A stretch of DNA of 64,000 nt from Nocardia sp. CDC159 (GCF_023740735.1 NZ_JAMRXH010000003.1:62001-126000); one strand, 5' to 3'. Positions 18,317 to 28,701 are shown, counted from the first letter of the stretch. Notes: generated by a model not told the origin, from the letters alone. Program-made: numbers and translations.

Positions 18317-18834
18317 GGGGAAAATCCTCCCGCCCCGTGCGTCCCGCGGCTTGCGTACCCGACTACCCGAATCATCGGGCCGGTGGTACCCGAGCGTTAA
18401 TGGACGCACCGATTCCTCACGAAGTCACTGCCATTGTCGCGGATATGTTCCCCGGGCGGTGGCACTCCGACCGTCTTCGCCGCGTCTGTTGCTCGACGCA
18501 GCGGCACGCCGTGGACTCCGGCGACGCCGGGCCGTCGACGCGTCCTGACACCGGATGTGAACCGGGCGACAGCCGCGTCGGCGCGGACATGAATCCGGAG
18601 CACCGGCTACCGGAGCGCAAGCGCAGCGCACAGCGTTGCCGCGCGGAAACGGCCGCGCCGAGAAGTACCGTCCGCCACATGACCACGCGCGCGCATCGAC
18701 CATCGCTTCAAGCGACAATCACCCGGTGAGCACACTCACGGCAAATTACTTCCATTCGGACGCTAATCTCGCTTGAACTGGACGGCCGACCAGTTTGAAG
18801 TAATCGCTCTGCGCACGTTTTCGAAGGCAACACC
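18317..18834. other. 518-bp divergent intergenic region
   Basis: It lies between the DUF2235 gene (-) and the lipase gene (+). Short overlapping frames on both strands have no ribosome site or recognisable protein. Near the lipase there is TAATCT (18764-18769) as a possible -10 and an ACTGG/CCAGT inverted repeat (18776-18795). Nothing else is supported. Confidence 0.5.
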
Positions 18835-19857
18835 ATGAGAAAAGCTGTACGCCGCAGGCCCCGCGCCGCGGTGATCCTCGCCGCGGCCGCCGCCGTCGTC
18901 CTCGGCCCGGTGACCGGGACCGCATTCGCCGCCTCCGGCTCGCATTCCTCCGATACCATCGGCTACGGGCCGATATTCACCGACGAGGCGGTCGCCTTCG
19001 GCTACGGCCTCGCCAATCCCGATGTGGCGCCGCAGGGTTCCAACAATTGGCACTGCAGGCCCGATGCCGCCCATCCACGCCCCGTGGTGCTGGTACCCGG
19101 CACCTGGGCCAGCGCGTTCGGCGCGTATTCCTATATGTCACCGCAGCTGGCCAAGGCCGGATACTGCGTATTCACCTTCAATTACGGCCGCGCCGACAAT
19201 CCGGGTGACGGACTCGTGCAGCCGACCATCGGGGCCACCGGCTATATCGAGGATTCGGCGAAACAGTTGGCGGCCTTCGTGAATCGCGTGCTGGCGGCCA
19301 CCGGCACCGCCCAGGTCGATCTGATCGGCCATTCCCAGGGCGGTGTCGTCGCCCGGCAGTATCTGAAATTCGACGGCGGCGCGAATCCGGCCGATCCGGC
19401 TCGCAACAAGGTCCGTCATCTGATCACCTACGGCGCGACCAATCACGGCACGACGATGTCGGGTCTGGGCAATCTGCTCGGAATCATCAAGGCGCGCACC
19501 GGAACCGACATCACCGCGCCGACCGAGGACCTCATCGGCCACGCGGGCATCCAGCAATTGATCGGCTCACCGGTGCTCACCCGGCTCAACGCGGGCGGTG
19601 ACACCGAGCCCGGCGTCGACTACACGATCGTCGCCGACACCCTCGACGAGGTGTCCACCCCGTCGACTCGCACCTTCCTCACCGCGGGACCGGGTGCGAC
19701 CGTGCACAACACCACCCTGCAGGACGGCTGCCCGCTCGACACCTCCGACCACAATTCGATGCTCTACTCCCCGCGCGCGGTGTCCATCGCACTGCACGCG
19801 CTCGATCCGGCGGGGTATCCGAACCTCGTGTGCACGGCCAATCCCTGGCTGCTCTGA
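18835..19857 (+). CDS. Secreted class 2-type lipase/esterase
   Basis: 340 aa. The twin-basic N-terminus and a 30-residue signal peptide ending AFA mark it as exported. The hydrolase core has the oxyanion strand VVLVPGTWAS, the nucleophile elbow LIGHSQGG, and late Asp and His candidates (IVADTLDEV; DTSDHNSML). Paired cysteines (NNWHC, GYC, DGC, NLVC) suggest disulfides. This resembles the actinobacterial triacylglycerol lipase/esterase group with GHSQGG. GAAGG lies 7 nt before the ATG. It reads into the AI-2E permease gene after 12 bp. Confidence 0.8.
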   Translation: MRKAVRRRPRAAVILAAAAAVVLGPVTGTAFAASGSHSSDTIGYGPIFTDEAVAFGYGLANPDVAPQGSNNWHCRPDAAHPRPVVLVPGTWASAFGAYSYMSPQLAKAGYCVFTFNYGRADNPGDGLVQPTIGATGYIEDSAKQLAAFVNRVLAATGTAQVDLIGHSQGGVVARQYLKFDGGANPADPARNKVRHLITYGATNHGTTMSGLGNLLGIIKARTGTDITAPTEDLIGHAGIQQLIGSPVLTRLNAGGDTEPGVDYTIVADTLDEVSTPSTRTFLTAGPGATVHNTTLQDGCPLDTSDHNSMLYSPRAVSIALHALDPAGYPNLVCTANPWLL

Positions 19858-19869
19858 CAGACTGGGGCC

Positions 19870-21030
19870 GTGACTGAGCGGCAGACGGGCGAAACAGGCA
19901 CGGCCGATCGCGGGACGGTGATCGGCAACGGACTGTTCTGGATGGCCAAGTGGTCGCTGTGCATCGTCGCCATCGCGGCGGGCGCGTGGGTCATCGGAAA
20001 CCTGCTCGCCAAGCTGTGGGTCGCGGTGCTGCCGGTGCTGCTGGCCATCGTCATCGCGACCGTGCTGTGGCCCCCGACCCGGTGGCTCACCCGGCGGGGA
20101 CTGCCGCCCGCCGCCGCTGCCGGGCTCACCATGCTGGGCTTCATCGGCGTACTGGCCGGAGTCGTGGCCGTGATCGTGCCCTCGGTGGTGGATCAGGTGC
20201 CCCAACTCGCCGACAGCGCGACCGACGGCATCAACCGGGTGACCGACTGGCTGCACGGCCCGCCGCTGAACATCCGTGACGAGCAACTGAATTCGGCGAA
20301 GGACGCGATCGTGTCCCGGCTGCAGTCGAGCGCGACCCGGATCGCCTCCGGCGTGTTCACCGGCGTGAGCGCGGCGACCAGCGCGATCGTCACGCTGTTC
20401 CTGGTCCTGATCCTGACGTTCTTCTTCGTCAAGGACGGCCCGCGCTTCGTGCCGTGGATGCAGGCGCTGTTCGGCCGCCGCGGCGCGCAGCACGTCGAGG
20501 AGGTGCTGAACCGGGTCTGGGCCACGCTCGGCGGATTCATTCGCACCCAGGCCGTGGTGAGCCTGATCGACGCGGTCTTCATCGGCGCGGGCCTGGTGAT
20601 TCTGGGCGTCCCGCTGGCGATGGTGCTGGCGGTGATCACCTTCATCGGCGGTTTCGTGCCGATGGTCGGCGCGTTCGTGGCCGGGGCGCTGGCGGTGCTG
20701 GTCGCCTTGGTGGGCAAGGGCCTCACCACCGCGCTGATCGTGCTCGCCATCATCATCGCCGTCCAGCAGCTCGAGGGAAATGTGCTGCAGCCGGTGCTGC
20801 AGAGCCGCAGCATGAAGCTGCACGCGGTGGTGGTCCTGCTGGCGGTGACCGCCGGGGGCTCGCTCTACGGCATCGTCGGCGCGTTCCTGGCCGTGCCGGT
20901 CGCAGCGGTGGCGGCCGTGGTCATCCGCTACATCGGCGAGCAGATCGATGTGGTCACCACGCCCCCGGAGCCCGAGCCCGAACCGGAGGACAAGATCATC
21001 ACCAGCACCGAATCGGAGCAGGCGCCGTGA
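19870..21030 (+). CDS. AI-2E family (PerM-like) membrane transporter
   Basis: 386 aa with about eight membrane segments: three near the N-terminus (for example LLAIVIATVLWPP), a cytoplasmic or periplasmic helical stretch (VDQVPQLADSATDGIN), then ATSAIVTLFLVLILTFFFVKDGPRF and later helices including FIGGFVPMVGAFVAGALAVLVAL. The FFFVKDG signature and PMVGAF segment are typical of the AI-2E/PerM family. The charged C-terminal tail is rich in Pro-Glu. Function in actinobacteria is uncertain: ion antiport or solute export are proposed for relatives. GTG start 12 bp after the lipase stop, probably co-transcribed. Confidence 0.85.
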   Translation: MTERQTGETGTADRGTVIGNGLFWMAKWSLCIVAIAAGAWVIGNLLAKLWVAVLPVLLAIVIATVLWPPTRWLTRRGLPPAAAAGLTMLGFIGVLAGVVAVIVPSVVDQVPQLADSATDGINRVTDWLHGPPLNIRDEQLNSAKDAIVSRLQSSATRIASGVFTGVSAATSAIVTLFLVLILTFFFVKDGPRFVPWMQALFGRRGAQHVEEVLNRVWATLGGFIRTQAVVSLIDAVFIGAGLVILGVPLAMVLAVITFIGGFVPMVGAFVAGALAVLVALVGKGLTTALIVLAIIIAVQQLEGNVLQPVLQSRSMKLHAVVVLLAVTAGGSLYGIVGAFLAVPVAAVAAVVIRYIGEQIDVVTTPPEPEPEPEDKIITSTESEQAP

Positions 21031-21161
21031 GATCGATTCCAGGACACGCAGAATCGCGACACGCCGATCTTGTTGAGCCCCTGACCAGGCACGTGACATA
21101 TACCATGTGCCGCCTCGGCGAGTCGCGCCCCGGCAAGACCGTTTTCGTCGGTGGGTGCCTC

Positions 21162-21178
21162 TAGAATCCGATGGCGTG
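21162..21178 (+). promoter_or_regulatory. dnaE1 leaderless promoter
   Basis: TAGAAT (21162-21167), the best -10 hexamer in the region, ends 8 nt before the dnaE1 GTG. Transcription should start at or next to the start codon. No Shine-Dalgarno sequence is present. Confidence 0.6.
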
Positions 21179-24100
21179 TCAGCCTCGGGATCCTTCGTCC
21201 ATCTTCACAACCACACCGAGTATTCGATGCTCGACGGCGCGGCGAAGATCACGCCCCTGTTCAAGGAGGCGGAACGGCTGGGGATGACGGCGGTCGGCAT
21301 GACCGACCACGGCAATATGTACGGCGCCTCGGAGTTCTACAACTCCGCCAAGAAGCAGGGCATCAAGCCGATCATCGGCATCGAGGCCTACATCGCGCCG
21401 GAGTCCCGGTTCAACACCAAGCGCGTGCTGTGGGGCGATCCGTCGCAGAAGAGCGACGACGTCTCCGGTTCGGGTGCCTACACCCATATGACCATGGTCG
21501 CCGAGAACGCGACCGGGCTGCGTAACCTGTTCAAGCTCTCCTCGCTGGCCTCCATCGAGGGTCAGCTGGGTAAGTGGGCGCGAATGGACGCCGAGATCAT
21601 CGCCGAGTACGCCGAGGGCATCATCGCCACCACCGGCTGCCCCTCGGGCGAGGTGCAGACCCGGCTGCGCCTGGGCCACGAGCGCGAGGCCCTCGAGGCC
21701 GCCGCCAAGTGGCAGGAGATCTTCGGCAAGGACAACTTCTTCCTCGAGATCATGGACCACGGACTGTCCATCGAGCGCCGGGTGCGCGAGGGCCTGCTCG
21801 AGGTCGGCCGCAAACTCGGCATTCCGCCGCTGGCCACGAACGACTGCCACTATGTGCACGAGTCCGACTCCGCCAACCACGAGGCGCTGCTGTGCGTGCA
21901 GACCGGCAAGACGCTGTCGGATCCGACCCGGTTCAAGTTCGACGGCTCCGGCTACTACCTCAAGTCGGCGGCGGAGATGCGCGCCATCTGGGACGCGGAA
22001 GTCCCTGGGGCCTGCGACAATACGGTGCTCATCGGCGAGCGGGTGCAGTCCTACGAGGAGGTCTGGGCGCACCGCGACCGGATGCCGGTCTTCCCGGTGC
22101 CCGAGGGCGAGACCCAGGCGACCTGGCTACGCAAGGAGGTCTTCCGCGGCCTCGAGCGTCGATTCCCGGGCGGCGTGCCCGACGAGTACGCCCGCCGCGC
22201 CGACTACGAACTCGACGTCATCATCCAGATGGGCTTCCCGGCCTACTTCCTCGTCGTCGGCGACCTGATCGGCTACGCCCGCTCGGTCGGCATCAATGTC
22301 GGCCCGGGCCGTGGTTCGGCGGCCGGTTCGCTGGTCGCCTACGCCATGGGCATCACCAATATCGACCCGATTCCGCACGGTCTGCTGTTCGAGCGCTTCC
22401 TCAATCCCGAGCGCGTGTCGATGCCCGATATCGATATCGACTTCGACGATCGCCGCCGCGGTGAGATGGTGCGCTACGCCACCGAGAAGTGGGGCAGCGA
22501 CAAGGTCGCCCAGGTGATCACCTTCGGCACCATTAAAACCAAGGCGGCGCTGAAGGATTCGGCCCGCGTCCAGTTCGGCCAGCCCGGTTTCGCCATCGCC
22601 GACCAGATCTCCAAGGCGCTGCCGCCGCCGATCATGGCCAAGGACATTCCGCTGTCGGGCATCATGGATCCCGAGCACGAGCGGTACAAGGAGGCCGCCG
22701 AGGTCCGGGAGCTGATCAACACCAACCCGGACGTCGCCAAGATCTACGAGACCGCGCGCGGTCTCGAGGGTCTGATCCGCAACGCCGGCGTGCACGCCTG
22801 CGCGGTCATCATGTCCAGCGAGCCGCTCACCGACGCGATCCCGGTCTGGAAGCGGCCGCAGGACGGCGCGATCATCACCGGCTGGGACTATCCGTCCTGC
22901 GAGGCCATCGGCCTGCTGAAGATGGACTTCCTGGGGCTGCGCAACCTCACCGTGATCGGTGACGCCCTGGAGAACATCAAGGCCAACCGCGGCATCGATC
23001 TCGACATGGACAATCTGCCGCTGGACGATCCGGCGACCTACGAGCTGCTCGCGCGCGGCGACACCCTCGGTGTGTTCCAGCTCGACGGTGGCGCCATGCG
23101 AGATCTGCTGCGACGCATGCAGCCCACCGGCTTCGAGGACATCGTCGCGGTGCTCGCGCTGTACCGCCCGGGCCCGATGGGCATGAACGCCCACAACGAC
23201 TACGCCGACCGCAAGAACGGGCGGCAAGAGGTCAAGCCCATCCATCCGGAGCTCGAAGAGCCCCTGCGCGACATCCTGGCCGATACCTACGGGTTGATCG
23301 TGTACCAGGAGCAGATCATGCAGATCGCGCAGAAGGTGGCCGGGTACTCGCTCGGCCGAGCAGACATTCTGCGCCGCGCCATGGGTAAGAAGAAGGCCGA
23401 GGTGCTCGAGGCCGAATTCGAGGGCTTCGAAAAGGGCATGCTGGAGAACGGCTTCTCCAAGCCCGCTATCAAGGCGCTGTGGGACACGATTCTCCCCTTC
23501 GCCGGATACGCGTTCAACAAATCGCATGCCGCGGGCTACGGCCTGGTGTCGTTCTGGACCGCCTATCTCAAGGCCAACTACAAGGCCGAATACATGGCGG
23601 CGCTGCTGACCTCGGTCGGCGACGACAAGGACAAGGCCGCGGTGTATCTGGCCGATTGCCGCCGCCTCAACATCCAGGTGTTGCCGCCGGATGTGAACGA
23701 GTCCGAGCACAACTTCGCCTCCGTGGGCAACGACATCCGCTTCGGCATGGGCGCGGTGCGCAATGTCGGCGCGAACGTGGTGGCCTCGATCATCGCCGCG
23801 CGCAAGGAGAAGTCGAAGTTCACCGACTTCTCCGACTATCTGAACAAGATCGACGCGATCGCCTGCACCAAGAAGGTCACCGAATCGCTGATCAAGGCCG
23901 GTGCGTTCGATTCGCTCGGCCATCCGCGCAAGGGCCTGCTGCTGGTGCACTCCGATGCGATCGACGCGGTGATGGCCACCAAGAAGGCCGAGGCGATGGG
24001 CCAGTTCGACCTGTTCGGCGGGCTCGACGACAGCGACGAGTCGATGGCCTCGGTCTTCAATGTGAAGGTGCCCGACGAGGAATGGGACACCAAGCACAAG

Positions 24101-24724
24101 CTCGCGCTGGAACGGGAGATGCTGGGCCTGTACGTCTCCGGCCATCCGCTCGACGGCGTCGCCCACGTGCTCGCCGCCCAGGCCGACACTCAGATCCCGA
24201 ACATCCTCGAAGGCAACCTGCAGGACGGCGCCCAGGTGACCGTCGGCGGCATCCTCGCCTCGGTCACCCGCCGCATCAACAAGAACGGAATGCCCTGGGC
24301 GTCGGCCCAATTGGAGGACCTCTCCGGTGGCATCGAGGTCCTGTTCTTCCCGCAGGCCTACTCTGTCTACGGCATGGACGTGGTCGAGGACGCCGTCGTC
24401 CTGGTCAAGGCCCGCGTCTCCGCCCGCGACGACCGAATCTCGCTGATCGCCAACGACCTGGTCGTCCCCGACCTCTCCGCCATCGGCATGGAAAAACCCC
24501 TCGCCGTCACCATGCCCACCCGCCTGTGCACCCCCGACAAGGTCGACGCCCTCAAACGCGTCCTCCGCTCCCACCCCGGCCCCGCCGACGTCCACATCCG
24601 CCACATCGGCGCCCGCGAAAAAACCACCCTCCTCAAACTCGACGACAGCCTGCGGGTCTCGCCGTCGTCGGCCCTGATGGGAGACCTGAAGGCGCTGCTG
24701 GGTCCGGGGTGTCTGGCGGGCTGA
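21176..24724 (+). CDS. dnaE1: Replicative DNA polymerase III alpha subunit
   Basis: 1182 aa. The N-terminal PHP domain begins [19 protein letters not shown] and keeps the metal-binding His/Asp residues, consistent with PHP proofreading known for mycobacterial DnaE1. The polymerase catalytic acids lie in [13 protein letters not shown] (about residue 420), with a further conserved NKSHAAGYG segment; a helix-hairpin-helix region and an OB-fold ([16 protein letters not shown]) follow. Length matches the M. tuberculosis enzyme. GTG at 21176 is chosen because it gives the mycobacterial N-terminus and a TAGAAT box stands 8 nt upstream. Its 3' end overlaps a small convergent gene by 92 bp. Confidence 0.95.
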   Translation: MSASGSFVHLHNHTEYSMLDGAAKITPLFKEAERLGMTAVGMTDHGNMYGASEFYNSAKKQGIKPIIGIEAYIAPESRFNTKRVLWGDPSQKSDDVSGSGAYTHMTMVAENATGLRNLFKLSSLASIEGQLGKWARMDAEIIAEYAEGIIATTGCPSGEVQTRLRLGHEREALEAAAKWQEIFGKDNFFLEIMDHGLSIERRVREGLLEVGRKLGIPPLATNDCHYVHESDSANHEALLCVQTGKTLSDPTRFKFDGSGYYLKSAAEMRAIWDAEVPGACDNTVLIGERVQSYEEVWAHRDRMPVFPVPEGETQATWLRKEVFRGLERRFPGGVPDEYARRADYELDVIIQMGFPAYFLVVGDLIGYARSVGINVGPGRGSAAGSLVAYAMGITNIDPIPHGLLFERFLNPERVSMPDIDIDFDDRRRGEMVRYATEKWGSDKVAQVITFGTIKTKAALKDSARVQFGQPGFAIADQISKALPPPIMAKDIPLSGIMDPEHERYKEAAEVRELINTNPDVAKIYETARGLEGLIRNAGVHACAVIMSSEPLTDAIPVWKRPQDGAIITGWDYPSCEAIGLLKMDFLGLRNLTVIGDALENIKANRGIDLDMDNLPLDDPATYELLARGDTLGVFQLDGGAMRDLLRRMQPTGFEDIVAVLALYRPGPMGMNAHNDYADRKNGRQEVKPIHPELEEPLRDILADTYGLIVYQEQIMQIAQKVAGYSLGRADILRRAMGKKKAEVLEAEFEGFEKGMLENGFSKPAIKALWDTILPFAGYAFNKSHAAGYGLVSFWTAYLKANYKAEYMAALLTSVGDDKDKAAVYLADCRRLNIQVLPPDVNESEHNFASVGNDIRFGMGAVRNVGANVVASIIAARKEKSKFTDFSDYLNKIDAIACTKKVTESLIKAGAFDSLGHPRKGLLLVHSDAIDAVMATKKAEAMGQFDLFGGLDDSDESMASVFNVKVPDEEWDTKHKLALEREMLGLYVSGHPLDGVAHVLAAQADTQIPNILEGNLQDGAQVTVGGILASVTRRINKNGMPWASAQLEDLSGGIEVLFFPQAYSVYGMDVVEDAVVLVKARVSARDDRISLIANDLVVPDLSAIGMEKPLAVTMPTRLCTPDKVDALKRVLRSHPGPADVHIRHIGAREKTTLLKLDDSLRVSPSSALMGDLKALLGPGCLAG

Positions 24725-24938
24725 AAAGCTCTGTCGGGTAGTCGGTCCGGTCGATACGCCATTCGACCGCGCTGCCGTTCCAGGGCAGCGCCAGCACGGC
24801 ACGAACCGTGTCGTGATCGGTGTCGAACGATAGTGGCGCGGGGACACCATCGGATTCACCGTCGTGCACCAGCCACCAGCATGCCGCCAGCACGGCGGCG
24901 ATGAGCAGCACCGAGATCACGACGGACAGCGCACCCAT
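24633..24938 (-). CDS. Small hypothetical membrane protein overlapping the dnaE1 3' end
   Basis: 101 aa. One N-terminal membrane segment (about 4-23, [19 protein letters not shown]) is followed by an acidic, exported or cytoplasmic tail with [16 protein letters not shown] and a Pro-rich end. The ATG at 24938 has GGGAGG 7 nt upstream, which argues for a real gene. The last 92 bp run antisense to dnaE1 and encode only the low-complexity tail. No family recognised. Confidence 0.55.
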   Translation of the reverse strand: MGALSVVISVLLIAAVLAACWWLVHDGESDGVPAPLSFDTDHDTVRAVLALPWNGSAVEWRIDRTDYPTELFSPPDTPDPAAPSGLPSGPTTARPAGCRRV

Positions 24939-25015
24939 CGGCCCTCCCGCTTCCGTGACCCCAATCCCAGCCATTACGAATTGTGTTGAAGGTAGCCAAT
25001 TCTGGGGCTCGGAAC

Positions 25016-25054
25016 ATCCAGTGAGGGTTTCATTTCGAATGAAACCCGCTGGAT
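25016..25054. repeat. Large imperfect palindrome in the gap before the MspA gene
   Basis: GGGTTTCATT (25025-25034) and AATGAAACCC (25038-25047) are perfect arms around TCG; an outer pair ATCCAG/CTGGAT (25016-25021 and 25049-25054) extends it. It lies between the small membrane protein start and the end of the MspA gene, both on the minus strand. It may be a terminator for the latter or an operator for the former. Confidence 0.6.
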
Positions 25055-25131
25055 AGGACGGGGGTACGGTCAACTCGTGGTGGGGCGGCAGTATGCCGTG
25101 GGTTGACGCTGGCGCGCGGGGATGGCGCGGG

Positions 25132-25740
25132 TCAGAGCCAGGTCGGGTCGCCGAAGACGGCGCCGCTGTCGTCCACGTCCTGGGAGCGGGTGTAGACGTA
25201 GGCGTAGTGGCGCAGGGTGACCGGGCCGCTGCACTGGTTGACGGTGAGGTGGAAGTCGCGGATCACGATCTGGACGGTGCGGCCGGGGGCCATTTCCTTC
25301 TCGCCGAGGGGGACCTCTTTGACCTCGCCGGGGGCCAGGCTCAGGCTGATGATCGGCTGGGCCTGGACCTGGACCTGGGGCAGGCCGCTCTGGCTGCCGG
25401 GGCTGGTGACGGTGATCTGCGGGGTGGTGCCGATATTGCCGCCGCCGATATTGACCGCGCAGCCGACGTGGTAGCCGGTCTTGAGGATGCCGATGGCCTG
25501 GCCGTCGATGCGGCCGTAGGAGATGCCGCTCAGCAGCGCCTCGCGGGTGCTGCCCATGAGGTTCAGCGGCGGGATCCGGTTGATGGTCTCGAACCGGCTG
25601 CCGACGGTGAAGCTGCCGAAGGCCGAGCCCATGGTCTTCTCATGCGGGGTGAGTTGCTCGACCTCCGCCCGTGCGGTCGGCCCACACCAGACGACGGCAC
25701 CGACGGCGATCGCACAGACCCTCCACAGAGCGGACGTCAT
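25132..25740 (-). CDS. MspA-family porin-like protein
   Basis: 202 aa. The signal peptide ends at about residue 25 (ARA). The mature part is beta-rich and matches the MspA family layout: a TMGSAFGSFTVGSRFETINRIPPLN start, a GYHVGCAVN strand, a Gly-rich turn and a VNQCSGPVTLRHYAYVYTRS final hairpin. MspA-type proteins form water-filled channels through the mycolic-acid outer membrane of mycobacteria and nocardiae. TACAGT 7 nt before the ATG suggests a leaderless mRNA. The two cysteines could form a disulfide. Confidence 0.85.
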   Translation of the reverse strand: MTSALWRVCAIAVGAVVWCGPTARAEVEQLTPHEKTMGSAFGSFTVGSRFETINRIPPLNLMGSTREALLSGISYGRIDGQAIGILKTGYHVGCAVNIGGGNIGTTPQITVTSPGSQSGLPQVQVQAQPIISLSLAPGEVKEVPLGEKEMAPGRTVQIVIRDFHLTVNQCSGPVTLRHYAYVYTRSQDVDDSGAVFGDPTWL

Positions 25741-25790
25741 GATCGAAACTGTAGTAGCCGACGGCTATCTCCCCAGGGCGGACACGCGGT

Positions 25791-26801
25791 CTAACGCGGG
25801 GTTGTCGAGCTTTCCCGCACCACCAGCGTCGGCGTCACCGGCGCTGGCTCCGCATTCGGGTCGGCGGATTCGAGCAGGCGCAGCAGCAATCGCATGCTGC
25901 GCCTGCCGACCTCGTCGAAGTCCTGGCGCACGGTGGTCAGCGCGGGTGTCAGATAGGCGGCCTCGGGAATGTCGTCGAAGCCCACCACCGACACCTGTTC
26001 GGGCACCCGGATGCCGCGTTCGGCGAAGGCCCGCAGCAGCCCGAGCGCCATCTGATCGTTGGCGACGAAAACGGCCGTGACGTCCGGATTCTCGGCCAGG
26101 ACGCGTCCGGCCTCGTAGCCCGAGCGCGCACTCCAGTCCCCGACGGCCACGGGCGGCTCGGGCGCACCCGCTGCGGCGAGCGTGCGCCGCCAGCCCGCGC
26201 GGCGGTCGCGCGCCTCCCAGAATCCGTCCGGTCCGGCCAGATGCCAAACGGTCTCGTGCCCGAGGTCGAGCAGATGGCGCACCGCGAGCCGACTGCCCTC
26301 GAGCTGATCCACCGACACCGACGGCAGGCCCACTTCCGGACCCGCCTCCACCACCACCGCCGGGAGCGGGGTCGGCAGGCTGTGCAACGCGGTCGCCGCG
26401 GCCTCCTGCGGCGCGATCACGATCACCCCGTCCACACCCTGATCGGTGAGCGTATGCACCGCCGCCAGCACCCCGTCGCGATCCACCCGCTCCAGCGTGA
26501 CGATGCCGACGCCGTAACCCGCTGCGCGCGCGGCCCTTTCGATCCCCAGCAGCATGCAGGCCGGACCGTAGAGAATGGTGTCGAAGGTGACCACGCCCAG
26601 CACCTTGGACCGTCGGCTCACCAGCCCCCGAGCCATCGCGTTCGGCCGATACCCCAACTCGGCCACGGCGGCCAGCACCCGTTCGCGCGTCTCCGGCCGC
26701 ACCTGCGGGCTACCGTTGAGCACCCGCGACACGGTCTGATGCGAAACCCCCGCCAGCTTGGCGACGTCGGTCATCACCGCTGGCCGCTGTCTGTCCGTCA
26801 C
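25791..26801 (-). CDS. LacI-family transcriptional regulator
   Basis: 336 aa. The N-terminal helix-turn-helix and hinge (VMTDVAKLAGVSHQTVSRVLNGSPQVRPETRERVLAAVAELGYRPN) is classic LacI/GalR. The remainder is a periplasmic-binding-like sugar domain with FVANDQMALGLLRAFAERGIRVPEQVSVVGFDDIPEAAYLTPALTTVRQD. It normally represses sugar uptake or catabolism genes, but no such operon is adjacent, so its target lies elsewhere or is global. GTG start with GGAAGG upstream; a start at the internal ATG (MTDVAKL) is also possible. Confidence 0.9.
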   Translation of the reverse strand: MTDRQRPAVMTDVAKLAGVSHQTVSRVLNGSPQVRPETRERVLAAVAELGYRPNAMARGLVSRRSKVLGVVTFDTILYGPACMLLGIERAARAAGYGVGIVTLERVDRDGVLAAVHTLTDQGVDGVIVIAPQEAAATALHSLPTPLPAVVVEAGPEVGLPSVSVDQLEGSRLAVRHLLDLGHETVWHLAGPDGFWEARDRRAGWRRTLAAAGAPEPPVAVGDWSARSGYEAGRVLAENPDVTAVFVANDQMALGLLRAFAERGIRVPEQVSVVGFDDIPEAAYLTPALTTVRQDFDEVGRRSMRLLLRLLESADPNAEPAPVTPTLVVRESSTTPR

Positions 26802-27063
26802 ATGCCACCTTCCGGCCCGCCCGATCCGGCTCCCAGGTTAGCTTTCCAGCACGACGGGGCGGGTAAATGCGCGGCACCACATGGCTTGTGCATCGGCACA
26901 CATGCCGCTCGCACCATGGCAGCCGCCGGGTGTGGGCGAGGATCGGGACCGTCGAGGCGATGGCCGCCGTGGCATCGGGGGTCATCGTCGGCGCATCGAA
27001 GCGTCCTGGAACTGGACGGCAATCGGCGCGGAAGCGGCGCGACGGGCGTTGGGCCGCAGGGAT

Positions 27064-27870
27064 TTACGGCTTGTGCGCGAGTACCGCGGTGAGGGTGACC
27101 GAGACGTGGTAGTCGTCGGCGGCGACGCCGGCGTCCAGATCGGCGAGGAACTGCTCGCGCTGGGCCGGGCCGATCGCACCCGCGGCCTCGGCGCGCCGGG
27201 CCAGTTCGGCGTACGGGGGGCGGAACTGGTGAGGTTCCCAGACACCGGCCACGGCCGTGGTCCGGTCGACGGCACAACCCGCGGTGGCGAGCTGACCGCG
27301 TAGTCGCCGCCCCGCGGCGGGGTTGGGGATTCCGGCCAGCATGTGGTCGTGCAGTGCGCGCAGGATCACCGGATCGGCCGGGTGCACGATCGCGGTGTAC
27401 CAGTCGGTGTCGATGAGCACCACCCGCCCGCCCGGCCGCAGCACCCGCACGATCTCGGCCGTCGCCAGCCGCGGATCGTCGAGGTGCTGATAGACCCGCT
27501 CACAGCGGATGGCGTCGAAGGAGGCGTCGGGAAACGGCAGCCGATACACCGAGCCGGTGACGAAGCGCACGCCCGCGGTTCCGGCCGCCCGCGCGGTCGC
27601 GAGTTCGATCATGCCGGGATTGGGATCCACGCCGACCGATTCGCCGGTCGGGCCGACCTGCTCGGCCGCGGCCAGCACCTCGGTGCCGGTGCCGCTGCCC
27701 ACGTCGAGCACGCGCTCGCCGGGCCGCAGCGCCAGCGCCGTACGCGACCACTCGCGCAGCTGGCGAATGCCCGGCACACGATCCTGCACGTCCAGCAGCC
27801 ACACCTGTTCCTCGAGCCGCTCGAGCTCGGTGCTTTCGTGGAACGACAGGGCGTGCGCGCTATCGGACAT
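27064..27870 (-). CDS. SAM-dependent methyltransferase (class I)
   Basis: 268 aa. Motif I is VLDVGSGTGTEVLAAAEQVG (about 54-73), followed by GVDPNPGMIELA, the acidic pocket DASFDAIRCERVYQHLDDP and the motif III region VLRPGGRVVLIDTDW. This is the UbiE/MenG-like methyltransferase-11 class. The C-terminal part is predicted helical and may form a substrate lid. The substrate is unknown; no pathway neighbours help. The ATG has GAGG at a moderate distance. Confidence 0.85.
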   Translation of the reverse strand: MSDSAHALSFHESTELERLEEQVWLLDVQDRVPGIRQLREWSRTALALRPGERVLDVGSGTGTEVLAAAEQVGPTGESVGVDPNPGMIELATARAAGTAGVRFVTGSVYRLPFPDASFDAIRCERVYQHLDDPRLATAEIVRVLRPGGRVVLIDTDWYTAIVHPADPVILRALHDHMLAGIPNPAAGRRLRGQLATAGCAVDRTTAVAGVWEPHQFRPPYAELARRAEAAGAIGPAQREQFLADLDAGVAADDYHVSVTLTAVLAHKP

Positions 27871-27939
27871 GGGTGTTCGCCTCGCAGTTTCGGAGCTATT
27901 TCGGACCGACCCTACGATTGGCGCTGACCTACGGATTTT

Positions 27940-28161
27940 TCAACGTGACAGCTGCCACTTTTCTCGCCCGACGGCTATGACCCAGCGCAGGGCCGCGACC
28001 GCGGCGGCCGCGAGCACGGCCACCTGCGGGGAGCCGGTGACCAGAACGAGAACGAGGCAGGTCAGCAGCGCGAGGGCCAGCGCCTCGAGCTTGTATACGG
28101 GCCACGCCGAACCGGCGATGTCGACGCTCGCCGCGCGCGGGGTGGGGTTGACCGCTGTCAT
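27940..28161 (-). CDS. Small two-helix membrane protein
   Basis: 73 aa. Two adjacent hydrophobic segments (about 27-42 and 46-61) are connected by a short turn with SPQV; the ends are polar and the C-terminus is basic (GREKWQLSR). TACCCT lies 6 nt before the ATG, a leaderless start, which supports a real gene. It is divergent from the Ddn-like gene. No function is assigned. Confidence 0.68.
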   Translation of the reverse strand: MTAVNPTPRAASVDIAGSAWPVYKLEALALALLTCLVLVLVTGSPQVAVLAAAAVAALRWVIAVGREKWQLSR

Positions 28162-28258
28162 TCTGTCAGGGTACTCGGATTGTCAAGTTCGGTGAGTCGA
28201 ACTTTCGAGGTGAAGCGCATCGGGAATACATCTGGGGTTGCTGGGAATTGTCCGAAGC

Positions 28259-28693
28259 ATGCCACTCACCGGAGAGTACGAACCCAGCACATCCGACTGG
28301 GCCCGCGAACAGGCCGAGAAGTACGAGGCGAGCAACGGCGCCGAGGCCGGCACCATCAAGGGCAGGCCGATCGTTCTGCTCACCACCAAGGGCGCCAAGA
28401 CCGGCAAGCTGCGCAAGTCCGCGCTGATGCGGGTCGAGTACGACGGCGAATACGCCGTGGTCGCCTCGCTGGGCGGCGCGCCGAAGAACCCGGTTTGGTA
28501 CTACAACATCAAGGCGCACCCGCATGTCGAACTGCGCGATCGCGACGTGGTGAAGGACTACGACGCGCGCGAGGTGTTCGGCGAGGAAAAGGAGCTGTGG
28601 TGGAAGCGGGCCGTGGAGGCGTGGCCCGATTACGCCGAGTACCAGAAGAAGACCGACCGCCAGATCCCGGTCTTCGTCCTCACTCCCCGCTGA
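28259..28693 (+). CDS. Deazaflavin (F420)-dependent nitroreductase family protein (Rv1558-like)
   Basis: 144 aa split-barrel protein. The segments [25 protein letters not shown] and [17 protein letters not shown] are diagnostic of the Ddn family, which binds F420 and reduces quinones or nitroimidazoles in mycobacteria. From memory the M. tuberculosis homologue Rv1558 has a nearly identical N-terminus (PLSGEY) and also neighbours ilvA. The ATG at 28259 is therefore preferred over the TTG seven codons upstream. Membrane-associated quinone reduction is a reasonable inference only. Confidence 0.88.
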   Translation: MPLTGEYEPSTSDWAREQAEKYEASNGAEAGTIKGRPIVLLTTKGAKTGKLRKSALMRVEYDGEYAVVASLGGAPKNPVWYYNIKAHPHVELRDRDVVKDYDAREVFGEEKELWWKRAVEAWPDYAEYQKKTDRQIPVFVLTPR

Positions 28694-28701
28694 GGTCGCG
28701 G

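Noticed and set aside
18397-18729. Short ORFs in the DUF2235-lipase gap
   Set aside because: Several overlap on both strands, none has a ribosome site, -10 box or protein-like composition.
22127-24859. 910-codon open frame antisense to dnaE1
   Set aside because: Composition (long Val/Gly/Asp/His runs), no ribosome site and no recognisable domain; it mirrors the codon pattern of dnaE1 in GC-rich DNA.
26802-27063. Short ORFs between the LacI and methyltransferase genes
   Set aside because: No start signal or recognisable protein; treated as plain intergenic sequence.
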